21,155 nt of DNA from the NCBI GenBank assembly GCA_022448765.1, contig JAKUTI010000012.1, positions 2,811 through 23,965 of the forward strand, read 5' to 3'. Positions 8,482 to 15,455 of the stretch are shown here, in pieces. The notes beneath the pieces were generated by a model, which saw only the letters and a program-made list of their open reading frames with translations, was not told the origin of the DNA and did not search any database. The translations under genes and the position numbers were made by a program. This stretch comes from Pseudomonadales bacterium (GTDB taxonomy: Bacteria > Pseudomonadota > Gammaproteobacteria > Pseudomonadales > Azotimanducaceae). Positions within the stretch are counted from its first letter, which is position 1; every line of letters begins with the position of its first letter.

Positions 8482-8517
8482 ATTATATCCTGGCTACAAA
8501 TTTCTTATGTGACGTAA
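8482..8517 (-). promoter_or_regulatory. Candidate promoter for the uppS operon with palindrome over the -35 region
   Basis: Reading on the minus strand, a perfect TATAAT occupies 8487-8482, about 75 bases before the uppS ATG. The -35 position (about 8510-8505, 17-base spacer) does not match TTGACA. Instead it coincides with a near-perfect 13-base palindrome, TTATGTGACGTAA (8505-8517), whose arms match at five of six positions. This combination fits a regulated promoter, but regulation is inference. The rest of the 8409-8607 gap holds nothing else I recognise. Confidence 0.4.
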
Positions 8518-8607
8518 ATGTGCAACGCAAACCCCTTACCACGCCCGTGAATCTGAATGTCTTCGGTCTCGCAAATGCGGTTCGGAACACGTTGAAGCTC
8601 GTAGGGT

Positions 8608-9258
8608 ATGGAAGTGTCTGATCAGAACCGGGCATCCGATCGGTCGCTGATTCACTTTATGTTGTTCTGCGCCCTTACGACGATGGCACAAGTTGACAAC
8701 GTAGCAAGCGCGAGCCAACCGCATGTTGTGATTGAAACCTCTCTCGGAACAATGGTCGCAAAATTGGACGAAAAACGCGCGCCCGAAACTGTGGCGAACT
8801 TCCTCGAATTAGTCGACGCTGGTTTTTACGACGGGTTGATTTTCCACAGGGTGATAGCTGGATTCGTCATACAAACCGGAGGTTACGATGTCGACATGCA
8901 ACGCCGAGAAAGCCCCCGAGAGGTCCCCAATGAGTCGTTTAACGGTCTCAAAAACCTGAAAGGCGCACTGTCGATGGCTCGCCTCGCACATCCGGACTCC
9001 GCAAGCAGCCAATTTTTCATCAATTTAAATGCGAATACACACCTAGATGCTATTTCCGGAAACCCCGGTTACACCGTATTCGGCCACCTGGTCACCGGAA
9101 CCGATGTCGCGGAAGAGATCGAGTTCGCCGACACTGGAATCCGCCAGGGAATGGCCGGTGTGCCGCTAGAATCAATCGTGATCCTTAGTGCCCGTCGACG
9201 ACCGGAAGGGCCGCGACCTGGTGCCAAGCCGCCCCATCATGTTTTGCGAGATTTCTAA
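8608..9258 (+). CDS. Exported cyclophilin-type peptidyl-prolyl cis-trans isomerase
   Basis: Cyclophilins speed cis-trans isomerisation of X-Pro bonds during protein folding. The 216 residues contain the full fold: VVIETSLGTMVAKLDEKRAPETVANF, then GLIFHRVIAGFVIQTGG with the catalytic Arg81, then SASSQFFINL (131-140) and GYTVFGHLV. The first ~35 residues contain a hydrophobic stretch (about 14-27) and an A-S-A site near residue 35, suggesting a signal peptide and a periplasmic PpiA-like role. An internal Met18 is an alternative start, but it would leave little n-region. A proline- and arginine-rich tail follows the domain. The gene is divergent from uppS and lies 119 bases before the cold-shock gene. 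PpiA versus PpiB cannot be settled from sequence alone. Confidence 0.88.
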   Translation: MEVSDQNRASDRSLIHFMLFCALTTMAQVDNVASASQPHVVIETSLGTMVAKLDEKRAPETVANFLELVDAGFYDGLIFHRVIAGFVIQTGGYDVDMQRRESPREVPNESFNGLKNLKGALSMARLAHPDSASSQFFINLNANTHLDAISGNPGYTVFGHLVTGTDVAEEIEFADTGIRQGMAGVPLESIVILSARRRPEGPRPGAKPPHHVLRDF

Positions 9259-9377
9259 GCGACCAAAATTTAAGATTATCTATCGAATTTTCTCGCGTTG
9301 ACGGCGTTCGATTAAGCAAACTCCCTGAAGGTTGCGTCTCCCGTAAGGTATGATCGCCTCTTTTACGGATCACTTTC

Positions 9378-9845
9378 ATGAAGGTCCTTGTTACCGCCGT
9401 CGCCGTGTCGCTGTTCTTTGTTGCCGTCGGAACGCAAATATACGACCAGCTACTCCCCGAGAATTTATGGTACCTCTTGTTTTCAATGTGGCTCGCGTCC
9501 AGCTTTGCATCGCTAATTACCGTCCGCGTCAACGAACGTTTGGGAACCACGCGCTCAAGTTCTCGACGCGGCAAATCATCGCCAAAGCCCGAAAGAGGTC
9601 GCCGCAAGCCGAACCAACCCACATCCGCCAAAGGGCCACGGGAAGAAGGCGTCGTCAAGTGGTTCAACCGCACCAAAGGATTTGGTTTCATCATCCGTGA
9701 AAATGGCGACGAGATCTTTGTTCATCACCGTTCCGTCCTCGCGCAAGAAGGCCAACGAGCTAATTTGCGTGACGGCCAGCGAGTGACTTTCGCCGTGGTT
9801 GAGCGTTCCAAGGGTTGGCAGGCCGAAGACGTAGATTCGATCTGA
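9378..9845 (+). CDS. Membrane-anchored cold-shock-domain protein
   Basis: The 155-residue product has two parts. The N-terminal half has two hydrophobic segments (about 3-19 and 30-48) that should span the membrane. An Arg/Ser/Pro-rich linker (about 53-88) follows. Residues 89-155 form one cold-shock domain with both nucleic-acid-binding motifs: KGFGFI (RNP1, 100-105) and IFVHH (RNP2, 113-117), after the typical GVVKWFN. Cold-shock domains bind single-stranded RNA or DNA; here the domain would be tethered to the inner membrane, on the cytoplasmic side if both helices span. Start ATG at 9378 has only a weak GGA upstream. The stop lies four bases before the argS ATG, so the two are probably co-translated. 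Domain identity is clear; function is unknown. Confidence 0.88.
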   Translation: MKVLVTAVAVSLFFVAVGTQIYDQLLPENLWYLLFSMWLASSFASLITVRVNERLGTTRSSSRRGKSSPKPERGRRKPNQPTSAKGPREEGVVKWFNRTKGFGFIIRENGDEIFVHHRSVLAQEGQRANLRDGQRVTFAVVERSKGWQAEDVDSI

Positions 9846-9849
9846 GTTC

Positions 9850-11553
9850 ATGAACGTCCGCAAGCTTCTCGACGACCGTCTTAGTGACGCATTTGGAAGT
9901 ATCAGTAAGGAACCAACACCCGCTTTGGTATCGCCAGCTAGCCGTCCCGAACACGGCGACTATCAGGCCAACGGAGCCATGGCCTTAGCCAAACGTTTAA
10001 AGACCGATCCGCGAGCACTGGCTCGGGACGTCGTAAACGCCGCGGACTTGACGGGCATAGTCGCCAAAACCGAGATTGCCGGACCGGGATTCATCAATCT
10101 CACGCTAAGTCGGCAATTTCTTACGCGAACTATCGTGCGTCCAGACTTGGTCGCACAAGTGCCGCAACCAGATCACATCGTCATCGATTATTCGTCTCCC
10201 AATCTCGCAAAAACTCTTCACGTGGGGCATCTGCGGAGCACTGTCATCGGAGACGCCACCGCTCGGACGCTCGAGAAACTCGGCCACGAGGTATACAGGC
10301 AAAATCACGTAGGTGATTGGGGAACCCCGTTTGGCATGTTAGTGACCTATTTGGACGAATTAGGGCAACCCACGGATGACCTATCAAACCTAGATCAATT
10401 CTATGCCCTGGCGAGCGAGCGGTTTGAAAAAGAACCTTCTTTCGCGGAGAGGGCACGCAAGTTCGTCGTCGATTTGCAGTCGGGGGAGAAGGCCGCCTTA
10501 ACCCGATGGAAACAATTCATCGATCTTTCATCTGCACACATGCAGCATATCTACGATCGACTAAACGTTTCCCTGACGCCCAACCATATTAGAGGCGAAA
10601 GCGCCTATAACAATGACTTAGCCCAGGTCGTGTCCGACCTGGATAAAGCCGGGTTGCTCAGTCTCTCCGATGGAGCTAAGTGCGTATTTCTTGAGGAATT
10701 TACCGGGAAGGAAGGAAGGCCACTGCCGATGCTCGTACAAAAGTCCGACGGCGGTTACCTCTATCACACATCAGACCTGGCAGCCCTGCGTTACCGACAC
10801 CGGATACTGGAGGCTGATCGAATACTGTATTTCACTGACGCGCGTCAAGAATTACACTTCCGGATGTTGTTTGCGGTCGCGCAAGCTAGTGAATTCATTC
10901 CCAAATCGACGAAATTAGAACACCACCCGTTCGGCAAATTGCTCGATGGCTCCGGCCGACCGTTTCGGTCACGAGACGGTTCTGCGATCCCGCTAGACCA
11001 GCTGGTCGACGAAGCTTTGGAAAGGGCCCGCGCTGTCGTCAAATCGAAAAACTCGAACCTTGACGATCATGAGTTCGATGAGGTGGTTCGGGCGGTCGCT
11101 ATCGGCGCCATTAAATATGCTGATCTATCAAAAAATCGTGTTAACGACTACACCTTCGATTGGGACAGCATGCTCGCGTTTGATGGCAACACGGCTCCCT
11201 ACCTTCAGTACGCATTTGCCCGAATTCAAAGTCTGTTTGCACGCGCGAAAATAGACCTTAAGTCGTATCGCGAAGACATCAGTCTCGACAACCCGAACGA
11301 ACGGAGCCTAGCCGTACAGCTTTGCCGTTTCCAAGAAACGCTCGAGTTGGTCGGGCGCGAAGCGATGCCACACCATCTATGTGCGTATCTCTACGAACTA
11401 ACGTCTCGATTTATGCGGTTCTACGAAACTTGTCCCATTCTCGACGCCCACGAGAAAGAGCGCGCCAGTCGACTCGCCGTCTGCGCACAAACGGCGAAGA
11501 CACTTGATACCGGACTTAACTGCCTAGGGATACAGTCTGTGCCTAGGATGTAG
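9850..11553 (+). CDS. argS: Arginyl-tRNA synthetase
   Basis: ArgRS charges tRNA-Arg with arginine using ATP. The 567 residues (E. coli 577) run in family order: an N-terminal Add-1 domain, then the class I HIGH motif as HVGH (124-127) inside SSPNLAKTLHVGHLRST, then the VGDWG segment, then the region LEHHPFGKLLDGSGRPFRSRDG, which replaces a canonical KMSK as in E. coli ArgRS. A C-terminal DALR anticodon-binding domain begins at NTAPYLQYAFARIQSLF, and the protein ends LGIQSVPRM. No Shine-Dalgarno precedes ATG 9850, and the upstream cold-shock gene ends four bases earlier, so initiation likely relies on coupling. The 3' end overlaps the convergent desaturase gene by 11 bases. Confidence 0.97.
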   Translation: MNVRKLLDDRLSDAFGSISKEPTPALVSPASRPEHGDYQANGAMALAKRLKTDPRALARDVVNAADLTGIVAKTEIAGPGFINLTLSRQFLTRTIVRPDLVAQVPQPDHIVIDYSSPNLAKTLHVGHLRSTVIGDATARTLEKLGHEVYRQNHVGDWGTPFGMLVTYLDELGQPTDDLSNLDQFYALASERFEKEPSFAERARKFVVDLQSGEKAALTRWKQFIDLSSAHMQHIYDRLNVSLTPNHIRGESAYNNDLAQVVSDLDKAGLLSLSDGAKCVFLEEFTGKEGRPLPMLVQKSDGGYLYHTSDLAALRYRHRILEADRILYFTDARQELHFRMLFAVAQASEFIPKSTKLEHHPFGKLLDGSGRPFRSRDGSAIPLDQLVDEALERARAVVKSKNSNLDDHEFDEVVRAVAIGAIKYADLSKNRVNDYTFDWDSMLAFDGNTAPYLQYAFARIQSLFARAKIDLKSYREDISLDNPNERSLAVQLCRFQETLELVGREAMPHHLCAYLYELTSRFMRFYETCPILDAHEKERASRLAVCAQTAKTLDTGLNCLGIQSVPRM

Positions 11554-12745
11554 TGGCAGCGATCGTCGGTATGGAGTACGACTTGAGCTCTTCCACAAAA
11601 TCCCCCAATGCCTGAATGCCTGTCGCCTCCGCATTACTGCACCACTCTCTGAACGCTGTTAACAGTTCTTCACCGCCACCGCCCCTCTTTGACCAAACCG
11701 CTTGCAGCTCGACACGCATTTCATAGATGGTCGCGAGCACCGGAATATTGTCCACGATATGCTCTATGCGTAATCGTTCTGATTCCTGAATCAGCGTCTC
11801 CTCGCGACAAAGGATGGACTTCGCTCGTTTCAAGATTTGTCTCGTAGCCCTGTCGGCTCGACGATACTCTTCTTCCACCAAGGGACCGACTACCGCTTCA
11901 GCATAACGAGCCATCACCTCGAAACGATCGTTTAGCACGGCCCACGTAGTATCCATATCAATCTGGTTCTTACCGTCTACCTTTTCGACCACCGGTCCCG
12001 TGTAAAGCGGCGTCGCAAGACCCAAAGACTGGAAACAACGTATCCACAACCAACCCAAGTCAAATTCCCACGGGCGAACGGATAGCTTGGCCGAATTCGG
12101 GTAGGTGTGATGATTGTTGTGCAATTCCTCACCACCGATAAGGATTCCCCAGGGAACGATGTTGGTCGCTGCATCCGGGCATTCGAAGTTCCGATACCCC
12201 CAGTAATGCCCGACGCCGTTGATTACCCCAGCGGCAAAGAATGGTATCCACAGCATTTGCACTCCAAAGACCACAATTCCTATGGTTCCAAACAGAGCGA
12301 TGTCGACGATCAGAACAGTGACAATACCCGTGAATAAAAACCTGGAGTAAACATTCTTTTCTAACCAATCGCTCGGGGTTCCTTTGCCGTAGCTATCGAT
12401 CGTATCGGCCGTGGCCCCGGCTCGATAAAACTCTGTGCCGCGAAATAAAATTGCTCTTAAGCCATGTATTCGTGGACTATGTGGATCGTCATCCGTTTCC
12501 GTAGTGACATGATGCTTTCGGTGAATCGCCGTCCACTCTACCGTCACCATGCCTGTAGTCAGCCAGAGCCAAAACCGAAAAAAATGTTGCAGACCAGGAT
12601 GCAACTCCAGCGCTCGGTGTGCTGAGAACCGATGCAAATACACGGTTACTGAAACGATCGTAATGTGGGTCGTAATGAGAGTGTAGACGATTGCCACCCA
12701 GGGACTAAACCCCAAAACCCCATACCACCAATCGGGAAGACTCAT
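11543..12745 (-). CDS. DesA-like membrane fatty acid (acyl-CoA/acyl-lipid) desaturase
   Basis: This is a di-iron, oxygen-dependent integral-membrane desaturase that likely puts a delta-9 double bond into membrane acyl chains. The 400-residue protein shows all three histidine boxes: HRFSAH (38-43), HRKHH (75-79) and HNNHH (209-213). It also has the family's NGVGHYWGYRNFE segment and four or more hydrophobic helices. From about residue 290 there is a long C-terminal extension, mostly helical and charged, ending in a Trp-Cys/Ala-Glu/Thr-Gly-Ile-type segment (about 365-390). Pseudomonas DesA proteins have a comparable tail from memory. ATG at 12745 is preceded by AGGAG (12752-12756) spaced six bases. 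The gene is convergent with argS and divergent from the sulfurtransferase. Exact substrate and position are not determinable here. Confidence 0.9.
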   Translation of the reverse strand: MSLPDWWYGVLGFSPWVAIVYTLITTHITIVSVTVYLHRFSAHRALELHPGLQHFFRFWLWLTTGMVTVEWTAIHRKHHVTTETDDDPHSPRIHGLRAILFRGTEFYRAGATADTIDSYGKGTPSDWLEKNVYSRFLFTGIVTVLIVDIALFGTIGIVVFGVQMLWIPFFAAGVINGVGHYWGYRNFECPDAATNIVPWGILIGGEELHNNHHTYPNSAKLSVRPWEFDLGWLWIRCFQSLGLATPLYTGPVVEKVDGKNQIDMDTTWAVLNDRFEVMARYAEAVVGPLVEEEYRRADRATRQILKRAKSILCREETLIQESERLRIEHIVDNIPVLATIYEMRVELQAVWSKRGGGGEELLTAFREWCSNAEATGIQALGDFVEELKSYSIPTIAATTS

Positions 12746-12781
12746 TCAGGACTCCTGCGGAGATCGCCCACCCCGCGCATT

Positions 12782-12840
12782 TTGACAATTTGAATCAACA
12801 ATTACTACTCGCGCTATGATGCGTCATTATCCGATGTCAA
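12782..12840. promoter_or_regulatory. Divergent promoter/operator region between desaturase and sulfurtransferase
   Basis: On the minus strand a perfect TTGACA (12840-12835) faces the desaturase; its best -10 with a 16-base spacer is the weak CATAGC. On the plus strand TATGAT (12815-12820) is a -10 candidate for the sulfurtransferase, but the TTGACA at 12782-12787 is 27 bases away, too far to pair with it. A 12-base near-palindrome, ATGATGCGTCAT (12816-12827), sits between these elements and could be an operator. All of this is pattern reading with no known regulator identified. Confidence 0.3.
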
Positions 12841-12894
12841 TGCCCTCGAGCTCGGGTAAGGTCATGTGCCGACTTTCCCCACCAACTTTACTCC

Positions 12895-13707
12895 ATGCAT
12901 AAAAACGAACTGCTCATTGAGGCGAACGAATTACCGCAAATGATTGGTAACGAAAATTGCGTACTTGTTGACTGTCGTGCGAAGCTGGATGACCCCGATT
13001 GGGGTCGACAAGAATACTTCCGAGGACATCTCCCGAACGCTATTTTTGTGGACCTAAATACCCAATTATCTGCCCCACCGGGCATCCACGGTAGGCATCC
13101 GCTACCACAGCGCGAATCATTCGCAGACCTTTTAGCGAGCTGGGGTATCACCCACGAGACGCTGCTCGTTCCCTACGACTCGAACGATAGCGTCTACGCC
13201 TGCCGGTTCTGGTGGATGGCTCGTTGGTTGGGAGTTAGGCAAGTAAGAGTTTTGAACGGCGGTCTGAGAAGTTGGCTAGATCTCGGCGGCAGTTTATCCA
13301 CGGAGGTTGAATCGCAAAAGAGATCAGGGTTCGTGGCCAAATCTTCGCTCACTCGCACCGTCTCAGCGGAAGACATCCAGAATCGTAGCCTGACGTTGAT
13401 CGATGCTCGCGCGATCGAGAGATTTCGGGGCGATATCGAGCCTATCGATGCTAAGGCTGGACACATTCCGGGCGCGATATGTCGACCTTACGAGTCGAAT
13501 TTGTCGATCGATGGAAAGTTCAATATGCAGAACAGTCAATTCAATGCGCTAACGGACGACCTGGACATCGCTTGCTATTGCGGTTCAGGCGTCTCCGCAA
13601 CTCAAAACATTATGGCTATTCTACTTGCTGGCTTGCCGGAGCCGGCGTTATACCCGGGATCCTGGAGCGAATGGATTCAAGACCCTTCGCGGCCTGTATC
13701 ACCTTAA
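12895..13707 (+). CDS. Two-domain sulfurtransferase (3-mercaptopyruvate sulfurtransferase/rhodanese, SseA-like)
   Basis: The enzyme moves sulfane sulfur, through a cysteine persulfide, from a donor such as 3-mercaptopyruvate or thiosulfate to an acceptor. The 270 residues form tandem rhodanese domains. The N-terminal inactive one (about 5-130) has VLVDCRAKLDDPDWGRQEYFRGHLPNA in pieces and CRFWWMARWLGV. The catalytic one (about 155-265) has Cys229 in CGSGVSA, which is closer to the mercaptopyruvate-type loop (CGSGVT) than to the thiosulfate type (CRKGVT). It ends LYPGSWSEWIQDPSRPV, as in SseA. ATG 12895 has no clear ribosome-binding site. The last 37 bases overlap the start of mnmC, implying joint expression. 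Donor and acceptor are not known from sequence. Confidence 0.9.
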   Translation: MHKNELLIEANELPQMIGNENCVLVDCRAKLDDPDWGRQEYFRGHLPNAIFVDLNTQLSAPPGIHGRHPLPQRESFADLLASWGITHETLLVPYDSNDSVYACRFWWMARWLGVRQVRVLNGGLRSWLDLGGSLSTEVESQKRSGFVAKSSLTRTVSAEDIQNRSLTLIDARAIERFRGDIEPIDAKAGHIPGAICRPYESNLSIDGKFNMQNSQFNALTDDLDIACYCGSGVSATQNIMAILLAGLPEPALYPGSWSEWIQDPSRPVSP

Positions 13708-15455
13708 TCGAACCAGCCTTAATTGAAATTCGCGGTAGGCGAGTATTTTCGCCCCGCTACGGAGACATCTACTTCCCACCAGGTGGGCCCGAAGATAGTC
13801 GCCGTGTTTTCTTGGATCCGGGAAAACTTGGAGAGCGGATGGGCAGAAACCCCGTCTTTACGGTAGTCGAGTTGGGCTTCGGGACGGGTTTAAACTTCCT
13901 AGTCACGGCTATGGAGTTCCTCAAACTGCAGGGCAGATCGACTCGTCTGCGGTTCGTGAGCTTCGAAAAACATCCCGTAAAACTGAGCGATCTAAAACGA
14001 ATCGGGAAACATTGGAGAACGTCGTTACCCCTTTTCGACACACTGTGTGACCAATATCCGCCCGCCGTTCACGGTTGGCATCGCCGCTTTTTCGGCACCG
14101 GGAATATCGAGCTTTCGGTATTCATCGGCGAGGTCGCTGCCGGAATAGAGGACTTTCTTGAGCGAGACGAACAGGGCGTCGACGCGTGGTTTTTAGATGG
14201 ATTTTCCCCGGACCTCAACCCAGCCATGTGGCAAGAATCACTGCTCTCAAGATTGCACACTAGAACTTGTGCCGGTGGGAGCGTTACCACGTTCTCCTCC
14301 GCAGGACGTGTGCGACGAATCTTGGACGTAAGCGGTTTCCATATGGATCGAATAAATACTTCTTCTGAAAAACGCCATACCCTGCTCGGCCGGTTAACAA
14401 CAACTCCCTTCACGCCGCGCCTTCGTCCATCCGAGGCGGTTGTAGCCGGTGCAGGTCTCGCCGGATGCGCCGCAGCACACGCACTCGCCAACAAAGGAGT
14501 TAACGTTACTGTCCTAGAGCCAACCGGCCAGATCGCTCAAGTGACATCGAACCTTCCATATGCCATCACGCATGCGCGACTGTCCGGATCCCGGTCTCCA
14601 GAAGCGACCCGCCGCGTGCAGGGGTACACATTCTCGATATCTTTGATCGCCTCGCATCAGTCCTCCGTATCAAAAGGCATACTTCAATTACAAGGCCCGA
14701 ACACGACTGAGGATCAGCTTCTATCGATCCAACAAGTGCTCGGCGATTGGATCCAACTTGTCGGTGCAGACCAAGCGTCAGCTATAGCAGGCGTAGCGCT
14801 GCATAGTCCTGCTGCTTACTTTCCAAATTCGACCGTCGTTAGTGTTCCAGACCTTTGTCGACAACTGATGCACCACCCACGAATCGAACTCGTCAAAGGG
14901 GTGCTAAATGAACCCCCATCTCGCCCAACTATACTTGCGACGGGAACGGCGATACCCGATCGTTTGCAGCTACCTCCGCTCGAGATTATGGCGATGCCAG
15001 GACAAATCGATCTTTTTCGGTCGGAGCACGAGATAAGTCCTCTAAAACGTACTGTCGTCGGCGACGGATACGTCATTCCGACAAGCCCTTCAACATTAAC
15101 GTCGGGGTCGACGTACGAGCACGGTAGATGGGCCCCGACTGACGCAACTCATATGAATCGCCATCGATTGAGGAAACTACTCGGGCACGCGCTCTTTCGT
15201 TGGGTGAATCGATACAGAGGTTGGCGCTGTATCACATCTGATCGAGTCCCGATTATTGGCCAGGCGTCAGATACCGTTTGGTTAAGCCTCGGATACGGGA
15301 GCTCAGCCAGTACCAACGCCTTACTCGCCGGTGAAGCTATCGCAAGCACCGTCGTCGGAGAACTACCCCCCTTAGATAAACACGCGTTGGAATTAACTAA
15401 GCCAGCACGATTTGAGGAACGTCAACAGAGACGTCCTAATCCATTCGTTACCTAA
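13671..15455 (+). CDS. mnmC: Bifunctional tRNA 5-methylaminomethyl-2-thiouridine biosynthesis protein MnmC
   Basis: MnmC finishes mnm5(s2)U34 in several tRNAs: its FAD oxidase domain removes the carboxymethyl group from cmnm5U, and its methyltransferase domain methylates the resulting amine using SAM. The 594-residue product has the N-terminal methyltransferase (ELGFGTG at 67-73, DAWFLDGFSP at 171-180) and the FAD domain with the dinucleotide motif GAGLAG (260-265). It is shorter than E. coli MnmC (about 668), mainly in a compact oxidase domain; the usual GASGN-like segment after the first Rossmann unit reads differently (QVTSN). ATG 13671 follows GGAG spaced three bases and gives ITLIEPALIE, the normal N-terminus; an open extension up to 13479 merely overlaps the sulfurtransferase in another frame. 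It overlaps serA by 8 bases at the 3' end. Confidence 0.92.
   Translation: MDSRPFAACITLIEPALIEIRGRRVFSPRYGDIYFPPGGPEDSRRVFLDPGKLGERMGRNPVFTVVELGFGTGLNFLVTAMEFLKLQGRSTRLRFVSFEKHPVKLSDLKRIGKHWRTSLPLFDTLCDQYPPAVHGWHRRFFGTGNIELSVFIGEVAAGIEDFLERDEQGVDAWFLDGFSPDLNPAMWQESLLSRLHTRTCAGGSVTTFSSAGRVRRILDVSGFHMDRINTSSEKRHTLLGRLTTTPFTPRLRPSEAVVAGAGLAGCAAAHALANKGVNVTVLEPTGQIAQVTSNLPYAITHARLSGSRSPEATRRVQGYTFSISLIASHQSSVSKGILQLQGPNTTEDQLLSIQQVLGDWIQLVGADQASAIAGVALHSPAAYFPNSTVVSVPDLCRQLMHHPRIELVKGVLNEPPSRPTILATGTAIPDRLQLPPLEIMAMPGQIDLFRSEHEISPLKRTVVGDGYVIPTSPSTLTSGSTYEHGRWAPTDATHMNRHRLRKLLGHALFRWVNRYRGWRCITSDRVPIIGQASDTVWLSLGYGSSASTNALLAGEAIASTVVGELPPLDKHALELTKPARFEERQQRRPNPFVT

Noticed and set aside
12782..12820. 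TTGACA and TATGAT on the plus strand as one sigma-70 promoter
   Set aside because: The spacer is 27 bases, far longer than the 16-18 expected.
13479..13670. An extra 64 codons before the mnmC start
   Set aside because: They lie within the sulfurtransferase C-terminal domain in another frame and precede the normal MnmC N-terminus; ATG 13671 has its own GGAG.
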